DNA of 64,000 nucleotides, taken from assembly GCF_002211285.1 (NCBI RefSeq), contig NZ_LOKX01000002.1:124001-188000 (forward strand), read 5' to 3'. Within the stretch, counting starts at the first letter, position 1, and each line of letters begins with the position of its first letter. Of this stretch, positions 26,103 to 34,023 are shown piece by piece. The position numbers and the translations under genes were made by a program. Under the pieces are notes generated by a model that worked only from the letters and a program-made list of their open reading frames with translations, was not told the origin of the DNA and did no database searches. The stretch comes from Rhizobium sp. R635 (GTDB lineage Bacteria; Pseudomonadota; Alphaproteobacteria; Rhizobiales; Rhizobiaceae).

Positions 26103-26127
26103 GGAACAATGATTCCGAGGGGCAGTT
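26103..26127 (+). promoter_or_regulatory. EcfG-like promoter of the 26171 gene
   Basis: GGAAC (26103-26107), spacer of 16 and AGTT (26124-26127) match the same pattern as the element at 8404. It lies 43 bases before the start codon. Confidence 0.45.
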
Positions 26128-26170
26128 ACCCAAAGGTCATCCCAGATGAAAATCAAAGGAGGATATCCTT

Positions 26171-26497
26171 ATGACCAAATCCCTTATTGCCGCTTCGCTG
26201 CTCGCGATCGGCATGGCATCGTCAGCCTTTGCCCAGTCGAACCCGGATCCCATCGGGCCGACGAATGGCGGCTCGACCGATCCGAGTTCGGGTAACTATT
26301 CATCCGATTACACCAATGATGACAACGGCATGTATCCGGTGCGTGTCGCCCCGGTCGATCCGATGACGACACAGAGCATCGGCCGACCGCAGGCGATGGA
26401 ATGCCCTGGCATGCCCCAGCAGATGTCGGGCGTCGACACGCGCGGCGGCCAGAGCGGCGCATCGATCAGCGGAGCCTGCCGCGAATACGACAACTGA
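26171..26497 (+). CDS. Secreted small hypothetical protein (108 aa)
   Basis: A strong AAAGGAGGATATCC site precedes the ATG. The signal peptide (MTKSLIAASLLAIGMASSAFAQ, cleavage after AFA about residue 21) leads into a flexible Ser/Asn/Gly/Pro/Asp-rich mature part with three Met-Pro-type turns (ECPGMPQQMSG) and two cysteines (one in ECPGM, one in GACREYDN). Many rhizobia encode such proteins, function unknown. The EcfG-like element upstream suggests stress induction. A terminator follows. Confidence 0.75.
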   Translation: MTKSLIAASLLAIGMASSAFAQSNPDPIGPTNGGSTDPSSGNYSSDYTNDDNGMYPVRVAPVDPMTTQSIGRPQAMECPGMPQQMSGVDTRGGQSGASISGACREYDN

Positions 26498-26518
26498 GCA
26501 AGCCGACCTTCGCTTGCG

Positions 26519-26547
26519 TAAAAGGCCGGTTCACGCCGGCCTTTTTT
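26519..26547 (+). terminator. Rho-independent terminator of the 26171 gene
   Basis: AAAGGCCGG (26521-26529) pairs with CCGGCCTTT (26536-26544), followed by a run of T. It begins about 22 bases after the stop codon. Confidence 0.88.
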
Positions 26548-26590
26548 CCGTCGTGACGGTGATGAAGAACGTCGTTCCGGATGAAACTTT

Positions 26591-26620
26591 TGATCCGGGC
26601 GTTCCGTACATCCGTAGGAT
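26591..26620 (+). promoter_or_regulatory. ECF11/RpoE-ChrR-type promoter of the photolyase gene
   Basis: TGATCC (26591-26596), an 18-base spacer and TAGGAT (26615-26620). The same TGATCC-N18-TA(C/G)G arrangement lies before chrR (31161-31190). TGATCC with a TAnnA-like -10 is the known RpoE/ChrR singlet-oxygen promoter type, and photolyase and cfa are known core targets of that sigma factor. Confidence 0.6.
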
Positions 26621-26647
26621 GTCGCACAAATAGGGGGAAAGGCTTCA

Positions 26648-28096
26648 TTGGCACAGGACGGGCTAAAACCGGTTATTCTCTGGTTTCGCAAGGACTTGCG
26701 CCTTGACGACAACCAGGCTCTCAACGCTGCCCACCTCTCGGGGCGGCCGGTCATCCCGCTTTATATCAGGGAAGCCGGGACAGGCGCCGCTCCGCCCGGC
26801 GCTGCCCAGGCATGGTGGCTGCACCATTCGCTCGAAGCACTCGACGGGTCGCTGCTCAAGCGGGGCGGACGACTGCTCCTTGCAAGCGGCCAGGCGCTGG
26901 AGGTGCTCTGCACCATCATCAGGGATAGCGGTGCCGAAGCCGTCTTTTGGAACCGGCGCTACGATCCGCCGGGGATCGCTGTCGACATCCGCATCAAGCA
27001 GGAGCTGGAAAAGCAGGCGATAGATGCAAGGAGCTTCGGCGGTCAGTTGCTGCATGAACCCTCCAGGCTGATGACCGGCAGCGGCGCACCCTATCGCGTC
27101 TACACGCCGTTCTGGCGTGCGCTGGAGAAGACCGGCGAACCGAAGCCGCCGCTGGACGCACCCTCAAAGCTGCGGCTGGCATCAAAACTTCCGGCGTCGG
27201 AAAGCCTGGCAAGCTGGAAGCTGCTGCCGACGAAGCCGGATTGGGCAAGAGATTTCGTCGATCTCTGGACGCCGGGCGAAGAAGGCGCGCAGGAGAGGCT
27301 CGGCTCCTTCGTCGAGGAAGCTCTCGATGGTTACAAAGAAAACCGCGACTATCCCGCCAAGCAAGCGACTTCAATGCTGTCGCCGCATCTGGCGCTCGGC
27401 GAGATTTCCCCTGCCCGCATATGGGATGCGACGCGCGGCCTGTCGAAACGCGTGCCGGCATCCGACATCGTGCACTTCCGCAAGGAGATCGCCTGGCGCG
27501 AATTTTCCTATCACCTGCTCTTCCATTTCCCGCGACTTGCCTCGGCCAACTGGAACGATCGCTTCGACGGCTTCGAATGGCGCGATGATGGCGAAGATTT
27601 CGAAGCGTGGCGGCGCGGCATGACCGGCTATCCGATCGTCGATGCCGGCATGCGCCAGCTCTGGCGCCACGGCTGGATGCACAATCGCGTGCGCATGATC
27701 GCTGCTTCCTTTCTCATCAAGGACCTGATGATCGACTGGCGCCGGGGCGAAGCCTGGTTTCGGGATACGCTTGTCGATGCCGACCCGGCTAACAATGCGG
27801 CAAGCTGGCAATGGGTGGCGGGCTCGGGAGCGGACGCCTCGCCTTTCTTCCGTATCTTCAATCCGGTGCTGCAGGGGGAAAAATTCGATCCCGCCGGCGA
27901 TTATGTCAGGGCTCATGTGCCGGAACTTCGAGGGCTTACGGCAAAATACATTCACCGGCCCTTCGAGGCGCCGAAGAGCGTACTCGACGAGGCCGGCATC
28001 ATCCTCGGCCAGACCTATCCTGAGCCGATCGTCGATCATGCCCGCGCCCGCGACCGGGCGCTCGCGGCCTATAAAGCCACGAGGGATGCCGCATGA
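26648..28096 (+). CDS. phrB: Deoxyribodipyrimidine photolyase (CPD class I)
   Basis: 482 residues. The N-terminal antenna domain starts VILWFRKDLRLDDNQAL (about residues 8-24). The FAD-binding domain shows EFSYHLLFHFPRLAS, the TGYPIVDAGMRQLWRHGWMHNRVRMI stretch and WVAGSGADASPFFRIFNPVLQGEKFD. It repairs cyclobutane pyrimidine dimers using blue light. The TTG start follows a GGGGGAAAGG site; the next in-frame ATG would remove conserved antenna-domain residues. Its stop overlaps the start of a decayed oxidoreductase fragment in an ATGA arrangement. Confidence 0.95.
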   Translation: MAQDGLKPVILWFRKDLRLDDNQALNAAHLSGRPVIPLYIREAGTGAAPPGAAQAWWLHHSLEALDGSLLKRGGRLLLASGQALEVLCTIIRDSGAEAVFWNRRYDPPGIAVDIRIKQELEKQAIDARSFGGQLLHEPSRLMTGSGAPYRVYTPFWRALEKTGEPKPPLDAPSKLRLASKLPASESLASWKLLPTKPDWARDFVDLWTPGEEGAQERLGSFVEEALDGYKENRDYPAKQATSMLSPHLALGEISPARIWDATRGLSKRVPASDIVHFRKEIAWREFSYHLLFHFPRLASANWNDRFDGFEWRDDGEDFEAWRRGMTGYPIVDAGMRQLWRHGWMHNRVRMIAASFLIKDLMIDWRRGEAWFRDTLVDADPANNAASWQWVAGSGADASPFFRIFNPVLQGEKFDPAGDYVRAHVPELRGLTAKYIHRPFEAPKSVLDEAGIILGQTYPEPIVDHARARDRALAAYKATRDAA

Positions 28097-28230
28097 AGCA
28101 ATTTTCGTCCCGCTCCGCCTCGGCTGAAGATCACCGTCATCGGCTCCGGCCCCATATACTTGCGGACGCAGCGGAATAACATTAACGTTCAAGTAATGGC
28201 CGGAGGCCGCCCGAGCACATCGTCAGGGAT
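28093..28230 (+). pseudogene. Scar of a FAD/NAD-binding oxidoreductase gene
   Basis: The ATG at 28093 overlaps the photolyase stop (ATGA), and frame 1 reads MKQFSSRSASAEDH before drifting and stopping at 28177-28179. A +1 shift after the serine codons gives RLKITVIGSGP, the typical beta-alpha-beta start of a dinucleotide-binding domain. After that the sequence loses all resemblance within about 20 codons, and no downstream remainder is found before cfa. In related clusters a FAD-dependent oxidoreductase and a DUF1365 gene commonly stand between photolyase and cfa. I infer a deletion with a frameshift; the identification is moderate. Confidence 0.45.
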
Positions 28231-28272
28231 GTGTCATCGTCCTTAACCGGCAAAAAATGCTGGAGGAGGAAG

Positions 28273-29532
28273 ATGAGCAAGGCGCAGGACTGGAATCTGC
28301 TGGCCCGGGACGCGGTGACGCTGACGGCCGAAAACATATCCCGTCTCGTGAAGGGTCTGCCGTTCAAGGCAAAGCTGGCGCTGCGCGGGCTTCTGCGCAT
28401 GCAGCACGGTTCGCTTGCCGTGACCCTGCCCGACGGCCGCAGGCTGCTGATCGAAGGAAAGAAGGCCGGGCCGAAGGCGGCACTCAGCCTCCACAACTGG
28501 AACCTTGCCTACCGGGCGCTGACGAGCGGGACGATCGGGGTCGCCGAGACCTATATGGACGGCGACTGGGACAGTCCCGACATCACTGCCTTCCTCGAAC
28601 TCTTCCTCGTCAACGGCGAGGCCGCTTTCAGCTATGCGCATGGCAAGCACGGCGTCGGCCGCCTCGTCGAGCGTGTGCGCCACTGGATGAACGCCAATAC
28701 CAGGACGGGCTCCAGGCGTAACATCTCCGCCCATTACGATCTCGGCAACGATTTCTACAAGCAATGGCTCGATCCGAGCATGACGTACTCCTCCGCGCTC
28801 TACTCCACAGGCGCCAACGACCTGCAATCGGCGCAGAACGCCAAGTACCGCGCGCTTGCCGAAGCGACCGGCATCAGGCCCGGGGATCACGTGCTGGAGA
28901 TCGGCTGCGGCTGGGGCGGTTTTGCCGAATTCGCCGCCGGCGAGCTGAACTGCAAGGTAACGGGCCTGACCATCAGCCGCGAGCAGCTCTCCTTCGCCGA
29001 AGAGCGCATCCGTAAAGCCGGCCTCGAGGATCGCGTCGAATTCCGTTTCCAGGACTATCGCGACGAGGCTGGGGTTTACGACCGGATCGTTTCGATCGAG
29101 ATGTTCGAGGCGGTCGGTGAAAAATACTGGCCGTCCTATTTCTCCAAACTCCGGCAATGTCTGAAGCCGGGCGGCAAGGCCGGCCTGCAGATCATCACGA
29201 TCAGCGCAGAATCCTTCGACCAGTATCGCAGCAATCCCGATTTCATCCAGAAATATGTCTTCCCCGGCGGCATGCTGCCGACGCGCAACCATCTCGCCGA
29301 CTTGGCCGGCAAGGTCGACCTGTCACTAGTCAGGGACTTCAGCTTCGGGCTCGACTATGCCCGGACGCTCGCCGAATGGCGCGAGCGTTTCTGGTCGGTC
29401 TGGGAACGCATCCGCCCTATGGGCTTCGACGATCGCTTCAAGCGGCTCTGGGAATTCTATCTGTTCTATTGCGAAGCCGGCTTCCGCGCCCGCAACATCG
29501 ATGTGCGCCAGGTCGTGTTCTCGCGCCGTTGA
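28273..29532 (+). CDS. cfa: Cyclopropane-fatty-acyl-phospholipid synthase
   Basis: 419 residues. The SAM-binding motif I is LEIGCGWGGFAEFAAGEL (near residues 205-222). The family signatures NISAHYDLGNDFYKQWLDPSMTYSSALY and FPGGMLPTRNH are present. It methylates double bonds of unsaturated phospholipid acyl chains to cyclopropane rings at the inner membrane, protecting against acid and singlet oxygen. The start was taken at the ATG at 28273 behind a perfect GGAGGAGGA; a longer in-frame extension to 28231 lies in the deleted-gene scar. It would be co-transcribed with phrB from the ECF promoter at 26591. Confidence 0.95.
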   Translation: MSKAQDWNLLARDAVTLTAENISRLVKGLPFKAKLALRGLLRMQHGSLAVTLPDGRRLLIEGKKAGPKAALSLHNWNLAYRALTSGTIGVAETYMDGDWDSPDITAFLELFLVNGEAAFSYAHGKHGVGRLVERVRHWMNANTRTGSRRNISAHYDLGNDFYKQWLDPSMTYSSALYSTGANDLQSAQNAKYRALAEATGIRPGDHVLEIGCGWGGFAEFAAGELNCKVTGLTISREQLSFAEERIRKAGLEDRVEFRFQDYRDEAGVYDRIVSIEMFEAVGEKYWPSYFSKLRQCLKPGGKAGLQIITISAESFDQYRSNPDFIQKYVFPGGMLPTRNHLADLAGKVDLSLVRDFSFGLDYARTLAEWRERFWSVWERIRPMGFDDRFKRLWEFYLFYCEAGFRARNIDVRQVVFSRR

Positions 29533-30369
29533 TCATTTCACCGGATGCGGTGTCGCCGGGTGGTGACCAGTCGCCGCCGGCCGTTCCCGCCAGCCGGTCA
29601 TACGGTTCACCAGCGCGAAGTAAGCGCCGTAGGGGAGCAGCCGCGCCAGCTTCAGCGGCGTGGTGAAGCGCTTCGGGAAACTGATCTCGAAGGCCTGCGA
29701 TTTCAATCCGGCGGCAATCTGCCGGGCGGCTTCTTCGGCCGATATCAGGGCTGGCATGGGAAAAGCGTTTTTTTTCCTCATCGCCGGCGTGTCGACGAAA
29801 CCCGGGCTGACGAGCTGGATGCGGATACCCATCTTGTCGAGATCGAACTTCAGGCTCTCGGTCATGTTGATCAACGCCGCCTTGGTGGCGCCATAGGCGG
29901 CACCCGTCGGCAGGCCGCCATAGCCTGTGACGGAGGAGACGATGGCGATCTGTCCCTGCCCTTTCGCCTTCATATGGCGGATCGCCGGCAACAGGCAGTT
30001 GACGACGCCGGAAAGATTGACGGCGAAGCTCCTTTCGAAATCGGCGCGGTGCAAATCCTCGGCATGAACAGGCACATAGACGCCGGCATTGAAGATCGCC
30101 ATGGCGAGCGTGCCGTGCTCGTATTCGATGGAGGCCATGACATGTTCCATGTCCTCGGCATCGGTAACGTCGCCGTCGAGCACGATGATACTGCCGGAAA
30201 GGCCGCTGGCCTCGGCCTGCAGCTCGACCAATTCCTCATGTCTCCGCGCGGTGACGGCGACCTTGTATCCTTCGGCGGCGAGCGTCAGCGCGAGCGCCCG
30301 GCCGATGCCGGAACTCGCGCCCGAGATCCAGACGATTCCATGTTCGGGACGGGCGATGAAATCACGCAT
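29533..30369 (-). CDS. Short-chain dehydrogenase/reductase (SDR)
   Basis: 278 residues. The TGxxxGxG cofactor loop reads SGASSGIGRA (about residues 16-25), the NAG motif is FNAGVYV (about 94-100), and the catalytic Ser-Tyr-Lys lies in VSSVTGYGG...YGATKAALIN. The extra C-terminal part from about residue 190 onward (AMRKKNAFPMPALISAEEAARQI; then a final basic region) is common in classical SDRs of the DltE/YqjQ type. Substrate unknown. It lies 98 bases behind chrR on the same strand and converges tail-to-tail on cfa; SDR genes recur in ChrR clusters. Confidence 0.9.
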   Translation of the reverse strand: MRDFIARPEHGIVWISGASSGIGRALALTLAAEGYKVAVTARRHEELVELQAEASGLSGSIIVLDGDVTDAEDMEHVMASIEYEHGTLAMAIFNAGVYVPVHAEDLHRADFERSFAVNLSGVVNCLLPAIRHMKAKGQGQIAIVSSVTGYGGLPTGAAYGATKAALINMTESLKFDLDKMGIRIQLVSPGFVDTPAMRKKNAFPMPALISAEEAARQIAAGLKSQAFEISFPKRFTTPLKLARLLPYGAYFALVNRMTGWRERPAATGHHPATPHPVK

Positions 30370-30467
30370 GACATGTTCCTCCTGCTCTGCCTGATCAACA
30401 CGAAAACAGGTCCGGAAGTTCTCTCATCTCCCGGATTTATGGCTCTATCACACCATTGTGGCTGCTT

Positions 30468-31127
30468 TCAGCCGATGAGGTCGCTCATCATCTGACGAAA
30501 TGATCCCGTGAGCCTGACCGGGCCGTCCGAAACGGTGAAGGCGATGCAGGGCCCGTCCGCTTCGGCGACCGGCCGGTGTTCGACCGTCTCGTCGGCAATG
30601 GAGATGTCGCCGGGGCCGAAATGGCCGCGTTCATCGTTGAAGGCGCCGTCGAGGATGAGGATCAGCTCCATGCCTTTGTGGGTATGGGCCGGCAAGGCGC
30701 GGCCCGGGCGGATCCACATCAGGTTGACCTCGCAGCCGTCCCTGTCGAGAGAATATTCCTTGAAGCCCGGCAGCCGTTTGCGCCAGGGCACGTCCTCGGC
30801 TTCGAAGCCGACGAGATCACGCAATGCCCGTGGAAACAGCGCAGGTTTCGGCCGTGCGGAGGTAGGTGGTTCGGGAATGGGAGAAGCGGAAGCAAAAATC
30901 GCCTGAAGCTGCCTGTCCCGCTCGGCGATGGCAATTCCAGCAGCATTTTCCAGCGCCTCTCCGGCCAGCAGTTCCAGGCCGTTCACAAAGCTGCGATTGT
31001 CCGCTTTCATTTCGAGATGGGACCGAACGAGCACACGCGCCGGCTCAGGCAAGGTGCCGGCCACATAATGCGCCATCAATGCATCGATCGTGTCGATATG
31101 CCCGTGAACCATCTGTGTTTCGGTCAC
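30468..31127 (-). CDS. chrR: ChrR-like cupin anti-sigma factor, zinc cysteines absent
   Basis: 219 residues. The N-terminal anti-sigma helical region (DTIDALMAHYVAGTLPEPARVLVRSHLEMKADNRSF) matches ChrR, whose zinc site is H-x3-C-x2-C. Here the histidine (H37) remains, but the cysteine positions read K41 and N44. The C-terminal cupin domain (about residues 130-215) keeps PAHTHKGMELILILDGAF and ADETVEHRP, the metal-ligand histidines and glutamate. ChrR proteins inhibit a RpoE-type sigma factor until singlet oxygen is sensed. No sigma gene is adjacent. GTG start at 31127; a weak ACAGGG site precedes it. A TGATCC-N18-TACGGA promoter lies 35 bases upstream. Confidence 0.85.
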   Translation of the reverse strand: MTETQMVHGHIDTIDALMAHYVAGTLPEPARVLVRSHLEMKADNRSFVNGLELLAGEALENAAGIAIAERDRQLQAIFASASPIPEPPTSARPKPALFPRALRDLVGFEAEDVPWRKRLPGFKEYSLDRDGCEVNLMWIRPGRALPAHTHKGMELILILDGAFNDERGHFGPGDISIADETVEHRPVAEADGPCIAFTVSDGPVRLTGSFRQMMSDLIG

Positions 31128-31160
31128 GCCCTGTTGCCGCCCCGCTTGGCTTTGTCGTCA

Positions 31161-31190
31161 TCCGTACGGGGAAAGTCAATCTTCGGATCA
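31161..31190 (-). promoter_or_regulatory. ECF11-type promoter of chrR
   Basis: On the minus strand TGATCC (31185-31190), an 18-base spacer and TACGGA (31161-31166). The spacer, the preceding CCG and the TA(C/G)G core are the same as in the photolyase promoter at 26591-26620. Confidence 0.55.
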
Positions 31191-31348
31191 CCCGGACGGA
31201 GGCTTATTGCAGGCCCCACGCATTTCGGGGAAGGAAAGCGAAATTTTATCGCGTCCGCCACAGGCATGGAATAGCATTTCTTGCCAACACAGCCTTGTGA
31301 AGGGAAAAGACCGTTCCTAAAGTAAGAGTTCGAATAGAGGCAGATTCC

Positions 31349-32386
31349 ATGACCTTCCACCCCTCCGTCCTCGAAGCCATCGGCAATACGCCCCTGATCA
31401 AACTGAAGGGCGCTTCCGCGGCGACAGGCTGCACCATTCTCGGCAAGGCGGAGTTCCTGAACCCCGGCCAGTCGGTCAAGGATCGCGCCGCGCTCTACAT
31501 CATCCGCGACGCGGAGCGGAAGGGCCTGCTTCGGCCCGGCGGCGTCATCGTCGAAGGCACGGCCGGCAATACCGGCATCGGGCTGACCTTGGTCGCCAAG
31601 GCGCTCGGCTACCGCACCGTCATCGTCATCCCGGAAACGCAGAGCCAGGAAAAGAAGGACGCGCTGAAGCTGCTCGGCGCCGAACTCGTCGAAGTGCCCG
31701 CCGTTCCCTACAAGAACCCGAACAACTACGTGAAGGTATCCGGGCGGCTCGCCGAGCAGATGGCGAAGACCGAGCCGAACGGCGCGATCTGGGCAAACCA
31801 GTTCGACAACGTCGCCAATCGCCAGGCGCATATCGAAACGACCGCCAGGGAAATCTGGAAAGACACCGACGGCAAGATCGACGGCTTCATTTGCTCCGTT
31901 GGCTCCGGCGGCACTCTGGCCGGTGTTGCCGCAGGCCTCAAGGCTTTCAATGCCGACGTCAAGATCGGCATCGCCGATCCCGATGGTGCGGCTCTCTTTG
32001 AATTCTACCAGAACGGCACGCTGAAATCCGAGGGCTCCTCAATCACCGAGGGCATCGGCCAGGGCCGCATCACCGCCAATCTCGAAGGCTTTACGCCTGA
32101 TTTCTCCTATCGTGTCTCCGATGCCGAGGCGCTTCCCTATCTCTTCGACCTCGTCGAGAACGAAGGCCTGTGCCTTGGCGGCTCGACGGCGATCAACATC
32201 GCCGGCGCGGTCAAGCTCGCCCGGGATCTCGGGCCCGGCCATACGGTCGTGACGATCCTCTGCGATTATGGCAACCGCTATCAGTCGAAGCTCTTCAACC
32301 CGGATTTCCTGGTGTCGAAGGGCCTGCCCGTTCCGGGCTGGATGGCGAAGTCACCTGAGATAGACGTTCCTTACGAACCCGCGTGA
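31349..32386 (+). CDS. cysK: Cysteine synthase A (O-acetylserine sulfhydrylase)
   Basis: 345 residues. The PLP lysine lies in NPGQSVKDRAA (K near residue 46), the phosphate-binding loop is GSGGTLAG (about residue 190), and the substrate loop EGTAGNTGIG matches TSGNTG in relatives. The C-terminal GSTAINIAGAVKLA fits too. Forms cysteine from O-acetylserine and sulfide in the cytoplasm. The TAGNTG variant of the substrate loop and 345-residue length fit the CysK2/YrhA-like alphaproteobacterial subgroup. First gene of a four-gene operon with alaX, sseA and an acetyltransferase; the gap to the next gene is 6 bases. Confidence 0.93.
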   Translation: MTFHPSVLEAIGNTPLIKLKGASAATGCTILGKAEFLNPGQSVKDRAALYIIRDAERKGLLRPGGVIVEGTAGNTGIGLTLVAKALGYRTVIVIPETQSQEKKDALKLLGAELVEVPAVPYKNPNNYVKVSGRLAEQMAKTEPNGAIWANQFDNVANRQAHIETTAREIWKDTDGKIDGFICSVGSGGTLAGVAAGLKAFNADVKIGIADPDGAALFEFYQNGTLKSEGSSITEGIGQGRITANLEGFTPDFSYRVSDAEALPYLFDLVENEGLCLGGSTAINIAGAVKLARDLGPGHTVVTILCDYGNRYQSKLFNPDFLVSKGLPVPGWMAKSPEIDVPYEPA

Positions 32387-32392
32387 GACCCC

Positions 32393-33130
32393 ATGCCCGT
32401 CAATGCCCTCTATCGTGACGATTTCTATCTCTCGACATGCGAGGCGGTCGTCACCGCCATTCACGAGGACGGGGGCATCGAACTGGATCAAACCTGTTTC
32501 TATGCGACGTCAGGCGGCCAGCCGGGAGATACCGGAGAGCTGGAGCGCGCCGACGGCAGCAAGATCGCGCTCGGCCATACCAAGCACGGTGCGAGCAAGG
32601 ATATCATCATCCATGTGCCGCGCGACGGCGAGGCGCGGCCTGAAATCGGCGAGACGCTGGTGCTGCATGTCGACTGGCCGCGCCGCTACAGGCTGATGCG
32701 CATGCACACGGCCTGCCACCTGCTGTCCGTCGTCTGCTCCTATCCGATAACGGGAGCAGCCGTCGGCGAGGAGGAAAGCCGCGTCGATTTCGACATGAGC
32801 GAGACGATCGACAAGGACGAGGTGACATCAAAGCTGATGGAACTGGTCGGCCAGAACCATCCAGTTTATCTCCAGTGGATCACCGACGACGAGCTTGCGG
32901 CCAACCCCGATATCGTCAAATCGAAGAACGTGCGGCCGCCGATCGGGCTCGGGCGCGTGAGCCTCGTCTGCATCGGCGAGAACTCCTCGATTGACAGCCA
33001 GCCCTGCGGCGGCACACATGTTTCCGAGACACAGGAAGTCGGCCAGATTCACATCGCCAAGATCGAGAAGAAGGGCAAGGAGAACCGGCGCTTCCGCATC
33101 CGCTTCGGTACGCCCGGCGACGAAGCCTGA
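32393..33130 (+). CDS. AlaX-type trans-editing alanyl-tRNA hydrolase
   Basis: 245 residues. The HxxxH zinc motif is HTACH (about residue 103), and the second part is CGGTHV (about residue 205), the arrangement of the AlaX/threonyl-tRNA second domain. The N-terminal TSGGQPGDTG motif (about residue 38-47) is that of the tRNA-SAD proteins. It hydrolyses mischarged Ser- or Gly-tRNA-Ala in trans. It is coupled to cysK (6-base gap) and followed by sseA, an unusual pairing of translational quality control with cysteine metabolism; serine-related errors may link them. Confidence 0.92.
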   Translation: MPVNALYRDDFYLSTCEAVVTAIHEDGGIELDQTCFYATSGGQPGDTGELERADGSKIALGHTKHGASKDIIIHVPRDGEARPEIGETLVLHVDWPRRYRLMRMHTACHLLSVVCSYPITGAAVGEEESRVDFDMSETIDKDEVTSKLMELVGQNHPVYLQWITDDELAANPDIVKSKNVRPPIGLGRVSLVCIGENSSIDSQPCGGTHVSETQEVGQIHIAKIEKKGKENRRFRIRFGTPGDEA

Positions 33131-33148
33131 CCATCAAGGGAGACCATA

Positions 33149-34018
33149 ATGAGTGAGACCAAGAGCCGTTTCGTCGTCTCGGCCGACTGGCTGCAGGCCG
33201 AACTCGGCAAGCCGGATTTGCGCGTGCTGGACGCCTCCTTCTATCTGCCGGCGCAGAAGCGCGATGCCGATGCAGAATATGCGGCCGGCCACATTCCCGG
33301 CGCCATCCGCTTCGACCAGGACAAGATCGCCGATCATTCGACGTCGCTGCCGCACACGATCCCCTCACCCGATGATTTCGCCACCGAGGTCGGCAAGCTC
33401 GGCATCGGCGAGAACGACCGCATCGTCGTCTATGACGGCATCGGCATGTTCGCCTCGCCGCGCGTCTGGTGGCTGTTCCGGGTGATGGGCGCGAAGAACG
33501 TCTTCGTACTCGACGGCGGTCTCGACGGCTGGAAGGCCGAGGGCCGGCCGCTGGAAACCACCGCGCCCAACCATGCGCCGGCGACCTTCAGGCCTGACTT
33601 CGACGAGAGCCGCGTGGTGACGCTCGAAACGATGCGCGACATCGTCTCGAGCGGCGCGATGCAGATCGCCGATGCCCGCAGCGCCGGCCGCTTTGCCGCC
33701 GCCGAGCCTGAGCCGCGTGCCGGCATGCGCTCCGGCCATATGCCCGGCGCCCGCAGCCTGCCTTCCGGCACATTCGCCAACCAGGGCCGGTTCAAGTCGC
33801 TGCCCGAACTAAGGCAGACGATCGAGGAAGCCGGCATCGATCTCTCGAAGCCCGTCGTGACCTCCTGCGGCTCGGGCATTACGGCCGCGATCATCACGCT
33901 GGCGCTGGAATCGCTCGGCCATCACGACAACAAGCTTTACGACGGCTCGTGGAGCGAATGGGGCAGCCGCGAGGATACGCCCATCGTCACCGGCCCGCCG
34001 ACGCCTGATAAAGCCTGA
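33149..34018 (+). CDS. sseA: 3-mercaptopyruvate sulfurtransferase
   Basis: 289 residues with two rhodanese domains. The catalytic loop CGSGITA in the second domain (VVTSCGSGITAAI, near residue 237) is that of mercaptopyruvate sulfurtransferases, where the sixth loop residue is T/V rather than rhodanese's basic residues. The N-terminal HIPGAIRFDQDKIAD motif is also characteristic. It transfers sulfur from 3-mercaptopyruvate to thiol acceptors. Position behind cysK and alaX fits cysteine breakdown or persulfide production. Confidence 0.94.
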   Translation: MSETKSRFVVSADWLQAELGKPDLRVLDASFYLPAQKRDADAEYAAGHIPGAIRFDQDKIADHSTSLPHTIPSPDDFATEVGKLGIGENDRIVVYDGIGMFASPRVWWLFRVMGAKNVFVLDGGLDGWKAEGRPLETTAPNHAPATFRPDFDESRVVTLETMRDIVSSGAMQIADARSAGRFAAAEPEPRAGMRSGHMPGARSLPSGTFANQGRFKSLPELRQTIEEAGIDLSKPVVTSCGSGITAAIITLALESLGHHDNKLYDGSWSEWGSREDTPIVTGPPTPDKA

Positions 34019-34023
34019 TCGCC

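Noticed and set aside
31124..31831. Leftward frame whose stop overlaps the chrR GTG by four bases
   Set aside because: It looked like a coupled upstream gene, such as a missing sigma factor, but it reads as antisense to cysK and the segment just before chrR holds the TGATCC promoter.
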